Positions 12,026 to 23,300 of a stretch of 64,000 nucleotides of DNA are shown here, piece after piece. This DNA is from Aquarana catesbeiana (Eukaryota; Chordata; Amphibia; Anura; Ranidae): positions 326,256,746 to 326,320,745 of the forward strand of contig NC_133327.1 in NCBI RefSeq assembly GCF_042186555.1, given 5' to 3'. Within the stretch, counting starts at the first letter, position 1, and every line of letters starts with the position of its first letter. The position numbers were made by a program, and so were the translations under genes. The notes below the pieces were generated by a model. That model did not search any database, was not told where the DNA came from, and saw nothing but the letters and a program-made list of their open reading frames with translations.

Positions 12026-12415
12026 TATCCAACCGCCCTGCAGCCGTCATTCGGCTATGGGCCGGTTGGTAAGTGGTTAAACATCCATTCCTTTCGCAAG
12101 GAATCAATCCGATCTGTAGTCTCCTTCCTACAAGGGGGAGAACTTCTGTCGTCAATCGACTTATCTCCATGTGCTGATTTATCCCGCTCATCAGAAATTT
12201 CTACGCTTCGAGGTAGAAAATCGTCACTTTCAGTTTGTAGCTCTACCTTTTGGACTGGCTACTGCACCTCGAGTGTTTACAAAGATCCTGACTCCACTTT
12301 TAGCCAGGTTCCATAAAGGAACTGATCCAGGTGGTCAAAGCAAAGAAGAATCCTTCTATTCGTCTTTGCATGAAATTGTTGGGAAAGATGGTGGCTTCTT
12401 TCGAGGCCGTTCCTT

Positions 12416-13276
12416 ATGCGCAGTTTCATTCGAGATGGCTACAAAACAGTATCCTGTCTACTTGGAACAAGAAGGTTCATGCTCTGGACTTTCCAATGCA
12501 TTTATCTCCCAGTGTCCTTTCTACCAGTCACCTGGAAGGTGTTAACAACAGATGCCAGCCTTTTAGGCTGGGGAGCAGTCCTGGAAGAAGCATCTGTCCA
12601 GGGGAAATGGTCAATCTCAGAGCGGACCTTGCCCTTCAATATTTTAGAAACTTGGGCAGTACGCCTGGCCCTAGAGGCCTGGACGCTCAGACTACGGAAT
12701 TATTCTGTCAGGATTCAATCTGACAATGCCACAGCAGTGGCCTACATCTATCGCCAAGGGGGCACGAGAAGTCGTGCGGTCCAGAGAGAGGTGAATCATA
12801 TTCTTTCTTGGGCAGAAAGCAACAATCCTTGCCTATCAGCAGTTTTCATTCCAGGGATAGAGAATTGGCAGGCGGACTATTTGAGTTGCCAATTGTTTCC
12901 GGAAGAATGGTCCCTTCATCCCGACATCTTTCTGTCAATATGTCAAAAATGGGGAGTTCCGGACATGGATCAGTTTGCGTCCAGGTTTAACAACAAGATC
13001 GACAACTTTGTGTCAAGGACAAGGGATCTGATGGCATGCGGAAAAGATGCCTTGGTCTTTCCTTGGGATCAGTTCTCACTAAACTATGCGTTCCCTCCTG
13101 TTCTGCTGCTTCCATGGCTTCTTTGCAGGATCAAGCAAGAGGGGAAGGAGGTGATTCTTGTGGCCCAGGAGATCTTGGTTTGCCGAGATCATAAAAATGG
13201 CAGTAGGGGACCCTACCTTTGTGGCCAGACCTTCTCTCGCAAGGTCTGGTATTCCATCCTACCTTACAAACGCTAA
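12416..13276 (+). pseudogene. DIRS copy 1 RNase H and connection domain
   Basis: Long open frame without internal stops. TTDASLLGWGAV (about 12546) carries the first RNase H aspartate, ETWAVRLALEAW (about 12648) the glutamate and QSDNATAVAYI (about 12718) the next aspartate. WQADYLS and a region ending in FPWDQFSLNYAFPP and ILVAQE follow, as in other DIRS polyproteins. The frame differs from that of the downstream recombinase. The RT partner upstream lacks its active site, so this domain is probably a relic. Confidence 0.85.
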
Positions 13277-13277
13277 A

Positions 13278-14321
13278 TTTAATGGTTTGGCTATTGAGAC
13301 CCACATTCTAAAGGACCGTGGGCTGTCAACTTCAGTAGTTTCTACTCTGGTTAATGCTAAGAAGCTGGCCTCCAGAATCATATACTATAGAGTCTGGAAG
13401 GCATATGTCTCCTGGTGCGAATCCAAGGGTTGGCACCCCAGAAAATATGTCATAGGTAGGATCCTTTAATTCTTACAAATGGGATTAGAGATGAAGCTGG
13501 CCTTGTGTACTATCAAAGGCCAGATGTCGGCCTTATTGGTGTTTTTTCAACGACCACTTGCTTCACATTCTCTGGTTCGTAACTTTATGCAGGGGGTTAC
13601 ACGGATTAATCCCCCAGTTAGATCCCCCTTGAACCCTTGGGACTTAAATCTAGTCCTATCATCTTTACAAATGCAGCCTTTTGAGCCTATTTGAGATATT
13701 CCCTTGGTCCTTTTGACAAGGAAAATAGTTTTCTTGGTTGCGATATCTTCTGCTAGAAGAGTATCAGAGTTGGCTGCTCTTTCTTGTAAAGAGCCATATT
13801 TGGTTCTGCATAAGGATAAGGTTGTATTACGACCTCATCCTAAATTCCTATCGAAAGTAGTGTCGGGTTTTCATTTAAACCAAGATATTGTTCTGCCTTC
13901 TTTTTTTCCAGAGCCTTGTTCTGTGAAGGAAAAATCACTACATTCTCTTGATGTGGTGAGGGCAGTCAAGGTCTATTTGAAAGTGACTGCTCAGATTCGT
14001 AAAACAGATGTTTTGTTTGTGTTGCCAGACGGTCCTAAAAGAGGACAGGCAGCGTCAAAATCTACTACCTCTAAATGGATTTGTCAAGTGATTGTTCAAG
14101 CTTATGGTTTAAAGAGGAAAATTCTGCCTTTTCATATTAAAGCGCACTCCACCAGGGCTGTTAGTGCTTCTTGGGCAGTGCATCACCAAGCCTCCTTGGC
14201 TCAGATCTGTAAGGCCACAACTTGGTCTTCAGTCCACACATTTACCAAATTCTATCAAGTAGATGTGAGAGGTCATGAGGATAGCGCCCTTGGGCGCAGT
14301 GTACTGCAGGCTGCAGTATGA
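13278..14321 (+). pseudogene. DIRS copy 1 tyrosine recombinase
   Basis: Phage-integrase-like recombinase that would insert the DIRS circle. A single frame runs to 14321 but has two in-frame stops, TAA at 13467-13469 and TGA at 13692-13694. An N-terminal SAM-like region (YYRVWKAYVSWCESKGW) precedes the catalytic domain. The catalytic signature is present: Arg in SSARRVSEL (about 13755), HSTR (His 14145, Arg 14154) and a Tyr at 14253 in FTKFYQVD. Without the two stops it would be a complete R-HxxR-Y enzyme. Confidence 0.9.
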
Positions 14322-14364
14322 GTTCTCTGGTCTCTTGGTGCCCTACTTTTGTTGTCTCCCTCCC

Positions 14365-14475
14365 TAGTAAGTACTATGGCTCTATGTTCCGTGATGTACA
14401 ATAAGAAAATAGGATTTTTAAAACAGCTTACCTGTAAAATCCTTTTCTTTGAGGTACATCACGGGACACAGAAGT
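14365..14475. repeat. DIRS copy 1 internal complementary region
   Basis: The left half (AGTACTATGGCTC...GTGATGTACAATAAG) is complementary to the element's left end, and the right half (AAAATCCTTTTCTTTGAGG...ATCACGGGACACAG) to its right end. The region therefore looks like a stored, inverted copy of the joined termini. In DIRS-1 such a region templates completion of the circular intermediate. Confidence 0.85.
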
Positions 14476-14514
14476 CCCTCCCTCCTTTGGTATACGCGTT
14501 TATTGCTTTGCTAC

Positions 14515-14657
14515 AAAACTGAGGTACTCCCACCAGTGGGAGGGGTTATATAGGGAGGGCACTTTTTAATTTAGGGCGTGCCTGAAGGTGGCCTATTAAA
14601 CCCACATAAGTACTATGGCTCTGTGTCCCGTGATGAATCTCAAAGAAAAGGATTTTA
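14515..14657 (-). repeat. DIRS copy 1 right inverted terminal repeat
   Basis: Reverse complement of 4815-4965. It ends CAAAGAAAAGGATTTTAC, beyond which TTAA-family sequence resumes. Confidence 0.85.
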
Positions 14658-15560
14658 CGCCCTTAGATATCCCGAAGGCGTTGCTTGGTTTTCGGGGTCC
14701 TGTACGTGGCTAGGCTCCCAAAAAGTTTTACACATGTGGTATCCCCATACTCAGGAGAAGCAGTAGAATATATTTTGGGGTGTAATTCCACATATAGCCA
14801 TGGCATGTGTGGGCAATATATCATTTAGTGACAACTTTGTGTATTTTTTATTTATTTTTTGTAATTTTTCAATCACTTGTGACAAAAAAATTAAATATAT
14901 AATGGACTTAACAATTTTCTTGAGGTGTCTACCTTTCAGATTGGGGTCATTTGGGGGGGGGGGTTCTACTGCCCTGCCATTTTAGCACCTCAAGAAATGA
15001 GATAGCCAGTCATAAACTAAAAGCTGCGTAAATTTTAGAAAATGTACCCTAGTTTGTAGACGCTATAACTTTTGCGCAAACCAATAAATATACGCTTTAT
15101 TGACATATTTTCTACCAAAGACATGTGGCTGAATACGTTTTGGCCTAAATGTATGACTAAAATTGAGTTTATTGGATTTTTTTAATAACAAAAAGTAGAA
15201 AATATCTCTTTTTTTTTTCCAAATTTTCGGTCTTTTTCCGTTTATATTGAAAAAATAAAAATCGCAGAGGCAATCAAATACCATCAAAAGAAAGCTCTAT
15301 TTGTGGGAAAAAAAAGGATGTAAATTTCATTTGGTTACAGCATTGCATGAATGTGCTATAGTAGGGCTTACCTGTAGGTACTGTAAATGCCTCCTAAACT
15401 TGCACCGTTTAGGAGATATTTACTGTATATGCTGCCGCCGATGTCATGGGCACATGCGCACTGAAGGAACGGCTCGCTCGTGCCTTGACCTCTTTAAAGA
15501 TCTAATAGAGGCTAAGATGGCTGCTCCCTTAGCTGAAAATGATAGGAGGGCTTAGTTCTG
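14658..15560 (-). repeat. TTAA-superfamily fragments right of DIRS copy 1
   Basis: 14658-14990 continues the repeat interrupted at 4815 (CCTGTACGTGGCTAGGC, CACATATAGCCATGGCATG). 15050-15330 matches the family interior in the orientation of the element at 60742-61635 (GCTATAACTTTTGCGCAAACC, AAGAAAGCTCTATTTGTGGG). 15380-15500 holds another repeat with CACCGTTTAGGAGATATTTAC. No gene. Confidence 0.6.
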
Positions 15561-16839
15561 CTTTTAACTTAATGATAATAGTCTAGATAATGATAAATGG
15601 CCTTTGCAAAAAATTCAGTTGTTAGAGAAGTATCTAATGTTTGTAGGAGAACTTTTAAAAATGAGCAATTCCAAAGGGAAAGAAAAACACTCAAAAGAAA
15701 AAACTTACAGAAAAAAAAGAAATGATTCAGCTTTCCAAATATTTCCCTCTTGGGTTTTGTTAAAAATGGTTTCAATGACTGAATTGTCTGTGCATGTCTG
15801 AGCATGCATGGTAGAATTTTTCAATACCCACATATTTTCTTGCATGAGCAAAGCACAAACGCACAGTTTTTAATATATGTTGTCTCTTCCCTTTTCTGTA
15901 TGTGGATGATAGCACTGTAATTATTTTAATTTAAAAAAATCTATTCTAAGTACCTTTTTCCTAATCGATATCCAGCTGCCACATGACCCAGACCATTTCC
16001 AGCCTGTCTGCAGGAAACTATAAGCAGAAGGAGCTCTAATCCTCTCCTGCTGGTCACATGTTAAAAATAAAAAAAAACAGGAATACAGAGTAAAAATAAA
16101 TAATATCAATAACATGGTTTAAATTGTCATACTAATTTATATTTGAAATCAAATATTTATTATTTTTTGGCAATAACATGGTGTTGGTGGATTTTTACCA
16201 ATCACAGGCTGTGTCAAGCCCCCTCCAGCCTGTGTCTTAGAATAAGAGGGAGGTGACGCTTCTATCAATCTACTTGTCCATTCCATTGTGTATGGCTGGT
16301 TAGTGAGCATGGAGGAGGAGGGTGGGAGAGAGTGAGCTGTCATTTACCACTGTTTATCCGCCCATATGTGTGACTCTATAATCACATGGGCTGCTCAAAT
16401 AAGATAGGAAGGAAATGCTCACCATAGAAACTCACTGAAAACTGAGAATGTGCAGAGTTGCCACTACAGCTGCAAAATCCCTAGCTGAATTGGAAACTTG
16501 GACAGAAGGTAAAGATAGAGAACAACAGGATCGACCAGGTTTTTGCAGAATACAGAAAACAAATCTCATAGAGACTGAGTGAGTATGAACAGCGTGTAAT
16601 ACACCATTTATTGAGAGTTCTTTGTGATGTGGCTTTAGTGACACTTTAACATAGGTAACATTTTTTTTTTCCATTTTGTATAGAGTAAGGGAGGTTTATA
16701 GCCCTTGTCAGTTTTTTTTTTTTTGCCATGTGTCCCATTGGGGAGATTTCCCTTCACTTCCTGTCCCATAGCTAAAACCGAAAGTGAGAGGAAATCAAGT
16801 CAAAGAAAACTAACCAACATAATACCAGACACTTTCACA
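15561..16839. other. No gene recognised
   Basis: AT-rich sequence with short poly(A)/poly(T) runs. No splice-flanked coding segment, structured RNA or clear transposon end was seen. Confidence 0.4.
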
Positions 16840-18400
16840 CCTTTGCTACCCAGGCTATTGCTAAGTTTTCAGTGCTGCCACATTTTGAAGGAGAATTACT
16901 AAGTCATTCAGCACTGTACCCAAATTATATTTTTATAATTTTTGAGACAGAGCTTTCTTTTTGTGGTATTACTTAATCACTTCAGCTCTTGAAGATTTAC
17001 CCACCCCCCCTTCATGACCAGGCAATTTTTTGCGATACGGCACTGGGTTACTTTAACTGACAATTGCACGGTTCTGTGATTCTGTACCCAAATACAATTG
17101 ATGTCCTTTTTTCCCCACAAATAGAGCTTTCTTTTGGAGGTATTTGATCACCTCTGCGTTTTTTATTTTTTGTGCTATAAACAAAAAAAGACTGACAATT
17201 TTGAAAATAATAACTATTTTTTACTTTCTGCAATACAATACAATAAAAAAATTAAAAAAAACAAATTTCTTCATCAATTTAGGCCAATATGTATTCTGCT
17301 ACATATTTTTGGCTAAAAAAAATCCCCAATAAATGTATAATTGGTTTGCACAAAAATTATAGTATCTACAAACTATGGAATAGATTTATGGAATTTAAAT
17401 TTTTTTTACTAGTAATGGCAGTGACAAATCTGACACTAAGTGACACTTTTTGGGGATCAGCGACACCAAAACAGTGATCAGTGCTAAAAAAAAAATACTG
17501 TCATTGTACTAATGACACTGGCAGGGAAGGGGTTAACATCTGGGGCGATCAAAGGGTTAAATGTGCTCCTAGGTAGTGCTTTCTAACTGTGAGAAGACAG
17601 AGATCTGTGTTTCTGCTTACCAAAAACACAGAATCTCTGTCTCCCCTACTAGCAGAATGGTGATCTTCCTTGTTTATATAGGCAGATCGCAGTTCTGCCT
17701 CTCTCGTGAACGATCGGCGGGTCCCAGCAGACACCGCGGGAGTGGCTCACCCGGGAAGTGCAAAATCACATAATTGCATGTGATTTTGCACAGGGAAAGC
17801 CGTCTTGACACTCTATATATACAGCATATGGTCGGCAAGCGGTTAATCACCACTGGGTTTTTTTCTTTTTTGCTCTATAAACTAAAAATGTTGGAAAAAA
17901 ACCTAATATTTCTGTTTCTGTTATACAATTTTGCAAAAAAAAAAAAAATTATCTTTCTTCATACATTTAGGCCAAAATGTATTCTGCTACATTTCTTTGT
18001 TAAGAAAAACCCATATGAGTGTATATTATTTAGTCTATGTGAAAGTAAGAGACTCTACAAACTATGGTATATGTATTTAAAAATTGATCAGTTCTCATGT
18101 TACTGACTGCCTATATCATTTCTTGCCCTAAAATGCCAGGACAGCACAAATAACCCCAAATAACCCCTCTTTGGAAAGTAGCTCAATGTATAAGAGGCAT
18201 GGTTACTTTTTTGAAGTTGTAAGTTTTTTTCACAATTTTTGGAAAATTAAGAAACTAAGTAAACTTTGTTTTTTTTCACAAAGTTGTCATTTTATGCCAC
18301 ACGTTTTTGGAAAATGCAGGAAAGAAAATGAATATGTATTTTTTTTTTTTTTTTACACAAAGTTGTCAAGTAATAAGATAGTTCCAACACCAACATTATA
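16840..18400 (+). repeat. TTAA-superfamily copy split by another copy
   Basis: The outer copy reads CAGAGCTTTCTTTTTGTGGTATT up to 16972 and resumes at 17847 with TCACCACTGGG, exactly the order found uninterrupted at 9310-9345 and 29035-29070. It continues to about 18400 with TTTGGAAAGTAG and CACAAAGTTGTC modules. No coding content. Confidence 0.75.
16973..17846 (+). mobile_element. Complete 0.87-kb TTAA element nested in its own family
   Basis: TTAA at 16973-16976 and 17843-17846; termini TTAATCACTTCAGC and the complement of TTAACCGCTTGCCGAC. The target was the TTAA inside the conserved TATTTAATCACC of a related copy, so both borders are exact. The interior is AT-rich with no transposase. 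Confidence 0.85.
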
Positions 18401-18410
18401 GGTATTCTAA

Positions 18411-18836
18411 TGCCTCGTATACACGGTCAGATTTTCAGACAGAAAATGTTCGATGGGAGCTTGTTGTCGGAAATTCAGACCGTGTGCAGGCTCCATCGGA
18501 CATTTTCCATCGGAATTTCCGTCACACAGAATTTGAGATCTGGATCTCAAATTTTACAACAAAATCCGTTGTCGTAAATTTAGATAGTGTGTACACAATT
18601 CGATGCACAAAGTTCCACGCATGCTTGGCATCAAGCAGAAGAGCTGCACTGGCTATTGAACTTAATTTTTCTCGGCTCGTTGTACGTACGTGTTTTTACG
18701 TCACCGCGTTCTCGACATTCGGAATTTCTGACAAGATTTGTGTGACCGTATGTATGCAAGACAAGTTTGAGCCAACATCCATCGGAAAAAATCCATGGAT
18801 TTTGTTGTCAGAATGTCTGATCGTGTGTACGGGGCA
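18411..18836. mobile_element. MITE with TGCC(C/T)CGTAYACACG termini, copy 1
   Basis: Left end TGCCTCGTATACACGGTCAG after TAA; right end is the complement of TGCCCCGTACACACGATCAG. The interior is rich in TCGGAAATTCCGA-like short palindromes. It belongs with the elements at 53500-53806 and 57317-57746. A TWA target points to PIF/Harbinger, best seen in copy 3. No coding sequence. Confidence 0.75.
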
Positions 18837-18969
18837 TTTAGGATTACACCCCAAAACACATTCTGCTACTGAGTATAGGGAATACCACAGGTGAGACTTT
18901 TTTACAGCCTAGCAACACAGTGGGACACAAAATCTAAGGAGCACCTTCAGGCTTTCTAAGGGCCTTAAG

Positions 18970-21110
18970 TCTAGGTTCACACCTATGTGCCTGCGTTTGA
19001 TGCGTTTTTCTGGCACGTTTTTCAGCAAATTATCATTTTTAAACCAGCGTTTTTTTATGCGTTTCGCGTGCAGTTTTCATGCATTTTGCATTTTACCTTT
19101 TTTTCTCTCTTTAAACGCACTGTAAAACACACTGTATAAAGCTGATTGCTAAGGAGGGGGCCGGGAAGCTGGCTGACGAGTCCCTAACAACCGATGAGTC
19201 ATCCAGCTGTCAGCAGGGTTCCCATTGAAAGCTGAATTAAAAAAAAATTGCTGGCAAAAAATTTTTCAAAGAAAATGGCGTGGGGTCCTCCCCCCCGTCC
19301 AGACCAGGCCCTTCAGGTCTAGTATGGATGCGGAGGGGACCCACCCCACGCCAAAATAAAAAAAATGGCGTGGGGTTCCCCCCAACATCCATACCAGACC
19401 CTTAGACCCCGAGCAAGTGCCCTCCCCCTCCTGAACCATACCAGGCAGCATGCTCTCAACATGGGGGGATGGGTGCTTTGGGGCACCCCCACACCAATGC
19501 AACTTGTCCCCATGTTGATGAGGACAAGGACCTCTTCCCGATAACCCTAGGCGGTGGTTGTCGGGGACTGCGGGCAGGGGGCTTATCAGAATCTGGAAGC
19601 CCCCTTCGATCAAGGGGATCCCTCAGATCCCAGCCCACCACCCTATGTGAATGGGTATCGGGTACATCTTACCCCTACCCATTCACCAAAAAGCAGAGAA
19701 GTAAAAAAAAAAAAGAGCCAGTTTTTGACAATTCCTTTATTAGTAAAATAGCTCGGAGCCGCCGTATCTCCCGGTGTCATCTCTCCCGGTGCCCTCATCT
19801 TCTTCCGCCACCATTTTCTCGCCAATCTGCTATCTCCCGGTGTCATCGTCTTCTTCCTCCTCACCGCCTTCTTCCTTCTCTCGTAGCCGTCTTCTTCTTC
19901 CTCTTCCTTGCCGCTCCCGGGTACCTCCTAAAAAAAAATTTAAAAAAAGAAGGTCTTGTCATGAAGCTGTCTTTCTCCGTTATGTTTCCCAATGTCCTGT
20001 GCCTCTTATAGAGGCATGGGGCATGGCCATCCAATCATGTCGCCCAGAAAGTCCGCCCCTTGTGACATGTGACGTCACAAGGGGCCGGCTCTCTGGGCGG
20101 TGTCATTGGATGGCCACGCCCCATTCCTGTATAAGAGGTACCGAACATCAGAGAAAGACAGCTTCACGACAAGACCAGCTTTTTAAAAAAAATTTTATAG
20201 GGTACCTGGGAGCGGCAAGGAAGAGGAAGAAGACGACGGCTACATGAGGAGGAAGAAGGCGGTGAGGAGGAAGAAGAAGACGATGACACTGGGAGATGGC
20301 AGATTGGGGAGTAAACAGTGGCGGAAGAAGACGAGGGCACCAGGAGAGAGGACACCGGAGAGAGGGCGGCTCTGAGCTGTTTTACTTATAAAGGAATTGT
20401 CAAAAACTGTTTTTTTTTTTTTTTCTACTTTTTTGGTGAATGGGTAGGGGTACGATGTACCCGATACCCATTCACATAGGGTGGGGGGCTGGGTTCTGGG
20501 GGTCCCCTTGTTAAAGGGGGCTTCCAGATTCTGATAAGCCCCCTGCCCACAGACCCCAACAACCACCGACTAGGGTTGCTGGGAAGAGGCCCTTGTCCTC
20601 ATCAACATGGGGGCAAGGTGCTTTGGGGCAGGGGGGGCGCAGAGCCCCCCCTGCCCCAAAGCACCCATCCCACCCATGTTGAGGGCATACGGTCTGGTAT
20701 GGTTCTGCTGGGCGGCATGCTCGGATAAGGGTCTAGTATGGATTTGGGGGGGGGGGCACACCTTTTTTTAAAATTTTGACAATTAAAAAAATTTTTTTTT
20801 ACACTCAGCTTTCAGCGGGGAACCAGCTCGCAGCTGATGACTCATCGGTTGCTAAGGACGCTGTGGCCGGCTTCCCAGCCCCCTACTTAGCAACCAGCTA
20901 TATACAGTGGTAAAATAAGAAACGCAAAACACATCAAAAATGCACCACTTGCATTTCTGGTGCAGCTCCATTGAAGTCTATTAGCAGCAAATCGTGGGGA
21001 AAAAAGTCCCTGACCCTTTCCAAAAACGCATAGTGAACTAGTACCATAGGAAACCATGATAAATTGACTGTAGTGCGTTGCAAACTGCAAAACGCACTAA
21101 AAAACGCATA
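18970..21110. mobile_element. Giant foldback (snapback) element, 2.1 kb
   Basis: Two arms of roughly 1 kb face each other about a centre near 20070 (CCCCTTGTGAC at 20056-20066 against GTCACAAGGGG at 20074-20084). Matching landmarks include GGGTATCGGGTACAT at about 19651 versus its complement near 20455, GATGAGTCATC/GATGACTCATC (19193 and 20836), and TTGCTAAGGAGGGGG/CCCCCTACTTAGCAA near the outer ends. Outer sequences are rich in ATGCGTTTTT. The inner arms carry a TCTTCTTCC-type repeat. There is no transposase. Confidence 0.85.
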
Positions 21111-21119
21111 GATAAATCA

Positions 21120-21460
21120 AGCATCTAATTTCCTGACTACCGGTCACATTTTTGAAGGCCCTGGAGCACCAGGTTAGTGGAAACGCCCATAAAATTACCG
21201 TGTTTTGGAAAGCAAACACCCAAGGTATTTTCTAAGAGGCATGGTTAGTCTTTTTGAAGACTTCATTTTTGCCACAAGTTTTTGGAAAATGTGGAATGAA
21301 AATGAAATATATATTTTTTTACACACAGTTGTCAATTTAATAATATATTTCTCACATACAGTATAGGCATACTTATTTTAGGGGTATTTATACTGTCTTG
21401 GCATTTTAAGCCTCAGGAAATTAGATGGGCAGTCAGTACATTAGGATTGATCAATTTTCA
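21120..21460 (+). repeat. TTAA-superfamily interior fragment
   Basis: Contains GTTTTGGAAAGCAAACACCC, AGAGGCATGGTTAGT and CACAGTTGTCAATTTAATAAT modules shared with 9650-9800 and 18160-18380. No ends and no gene. Confidence 0.6.
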
Positions 21461-21639
21461 AATATGTATACCAGGGGTATTGAATTAGAATTCATGAAGG
21501 TCCGATCAGAAAAATGTTCTGCCAGCAGAGGTCCGAATTGCAAGTTTATGCGATGACTCAGGTCCTTCACATCACAGCCCCTTTTCTTATATCACAATTC
21601 CCTTCTTGTCACAGCCCAGTCCCCTGCCCCCTTCATGTT

Positions 21640-22610
21640 ACAGCCCACAGTAGTGTCCTCTACCCTCCTTTACATTATCCCCTTCCCACAGCAGTGTTCT
21701 CTGTCCCCCCTTCCCATCACAGCCCCCCTGGCTCTACCCCCTTCACATCACAGCCCCCCAGAGCTGTCTCCTCATTCACATTGCAGCCCTTGAAGCTCTG
21801 CCACCCCCCATTCACATTACGCCCCTGCAGCTCTGCCCCCCATACACATACCTTCCCCTCACAGCTCTGTCCTCATAATTTACATTGCAGCTCTGCCCCC
21901 CCCCCTATTTCACATTACCGTCCCCCCACAGCTCTGTCCTCATAATTTACATTGCAACTCTGCCCCCCATTCACATTACTGCCCCCGCCCCCAATTTTAC
22001 ATTGCAGCTTCTGCAGCTCTGCCCCCCATTCACATTAAAGCCCCTGCAGCTCTGCCCCCATTCACATTACCATTCCTGAAGCTCTGCCTCCCCATTCCCA
22101 TTACTGCTCCCCTAGCTCTGTCCCCCCAATTTACATTGCAGCCCCTGAAGCTCTGCCCCCCTGTTCACATTAACACCCCCCAGCTCTGTCCCCCCCCCCA
22201 ATTTCACATTGCAGCCCCTGCAGCTCTGCCCCCCCCATTCACATTACTGTCCTCCCAATTTACATTGCAGCTCTGCCCCCCATTCACATTAAAGCCCCTG
22301 CAGCTCTGCCCCTCAATTTACGTTAATGCCCCCACCAGCTCTGTCCCCCTATTTACTTTGCAGCCTCTGCAGCTCCACCCCCCCATTCACATTACCACCC
22401 CCCCAGCTTTGTCCCCCTAATTTACTTTGCAGCCCCTGCAGCTCTGTCCACCCCCCCCCCCCCATATTCACATTACAGCCCCTGCAGCTCTGCCCCACCT
22501 TCACATTACAGCCCCTCCATTCACACTGCAGCCCTTGCAGCTCTGTTCCCTCCCCCATTCACATTACAGCCCCTGCAGCTCTGTCCCTTCACTCTCCTTT
22601 CTTTTGCCCA
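21640..22610. repeat. C-rich minisatellite, period about 33-38 bp
   Basis: Dozens of imperfect units built on CATTCACATTACAGCCCCTG followed by CAGCTCTGCCCCCC. C-runs of 5 to 17 give the complementary strand guanine-quadruplex potential. Long stop-free frames here are repeat artefacts. Confidence 0.9.
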
Positions 22611-22660
22611 GAGCAGAGAGCGAGAGTAACCACAGCTCTGGATGGAGGGTAGCTGCTGGA

Positions 22661-22757
22661 GTTATCTTTTCAAGTTAACCACCAGGTAATTGGTTGCTGG
22701 GATTGCCCTGCATCCTAACAACCAATCACCAGCTGGTTAACTTCAAAAGTTAACTCC
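22661..22757. repeat. Imperfect inverted repeat
   Basis: AAGTTAACCACCAGGTAATTGGTTG (about 22672-22696, shown in part) pairs with the complementary stretch CAACCAATCACCAGCTGG...TTAACTT near 22718-22745. This is a short snapback repeat. Confidence 0.6.
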
Positions 22758-22949
22758 GGCAGCTTCTGCACCTGCCATCCATCCTATACAGCTGTGCCTC
22801 CCAGTGATCTAGCCTGCCTCTCCGCTATGCTGTGATACTCTCAGTGACAGTAGCTGAGCCAAAAAAAAGCTCCTAAATAGCGGGACCGTGGCGGGCTGCA
22901 TGGGACAGTGACGTGGGCCAGACCTGGACTGCAGGGCACCATTTAGGGA

Positions 22950-23300
22950 TGCCTGATGTATACCATAGTTTGTAGACTTTATATCTTCCACACAGACTAA
23001 ATAATATACATTTGTTTGGGTTATTTTTACCAAAGAAATGTAGCAGAGTACATTTTGGCCTACAGTTATGAAGAAAGATTATTTATTTGCAAAAGTTTAT
23101 AACAAAAACTTGGAAAAACTATTTTTTCAAAATATTTGGTGTTCTTTCTTTTACATAGCCAAAAAAAACGCAGTGGTGATTGAATACCACAAAAAGAAAC
23201 AATTTTATTGGATGTATTTATTTATTTTTATTTTTTTTTACAAATGCCCATTTCTGACTAGTTTCCTTTTTAAGGTGGTGGTGTGGGGTGGGCTGGTGGG
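22950..23300 (-). repeat. TTAA-superfamily interior fragment
   Basis: Reads in the reverse family orientation: GTAGACTTTATATCTTCCAC, GAAATGTAGCAGAGTACATTTTGGCC, GAATACCACAAAAAGAAAC. No termini. Confidence 0.6.

Larger units (their letters stand above)
9160..12080 (+). mobile_element. TTAA-flanked non-autonomous element in DIRS RT
   Basis: TTAA at 9160-9163 and 12077-12080 flank the insertion. The termini are TTAACCACTTGACC and the complement of TTAACCACTTACCAACC, and the DIRS frame is continuous if one TTAA and the interior are removed. A second right end (GAAGTGGTTAA, TTAA 10976-10979) shows the insertion is composite: 9160-10979 looks like one complete member and 10976-12080 like part of another. 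The TTAA target points to piggyBac- or Kolobok-like mobilisation; no transposase is encoded. A minisatellite and subterminal palindromes lie inside. Confidence 0.85.
8840..12330 (+). pseudogene. DIRS copy 1 reverse transcriptase, split and deleted
   Basis: N-terminal RT sequence (LLQFSRVWQ and DRWVASSISLGY at about 8869-8943, then LDHLLSQGAISEVPLEE after a frame change) runs to 9160. The TTAA element at 9160-12080 interrupts it. It resumes at 12081 with FRKESIRSVV and FVALPFGLATAPRVFTKIL (about 12230-12295). The YxDD palm motif expected next is absent: after about 12315 the sequence jumps directly to the post-palm region. The copy is therefore catalytically dead. Several one-base frame changes are also present. 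Confidence 0.85.
4815..14657 (+). mobile_element. DIRS-type tyrosine-recombinase retrotransposon, copy 1 (interrupted)
   Basis: Order is left inverted terminal repeat, gag, RT/RNase H, tyrosine recombinase, internal complementary region, right inverted terminal repeat, which is the classical DIRS layout. The element contains two later insertions (7080-8571 and 9160-12076). Without them it is about 5.4 kb, the same as copy 2 at 42203-47615. The sites flanking it belong to one TTAA-family repeat, and no clear target duplication is seen, as expected for recombinase-mediated DIRS insertion. All reading frames are broken. Confidence 0.9.

Noticed and set aside
19266..20566. Overlapping open frames with Ser/Pro and Glu/Lys/Arg runs
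   Set aside because: They lie in the arms of the giant foldback; mirror-image frames occur in the opposite arm.
21514..22652. Proline/cysteine-rich open frames
   Set aside because: Translation of a C-rich tandem repeat; no start context, domain or splice sites.
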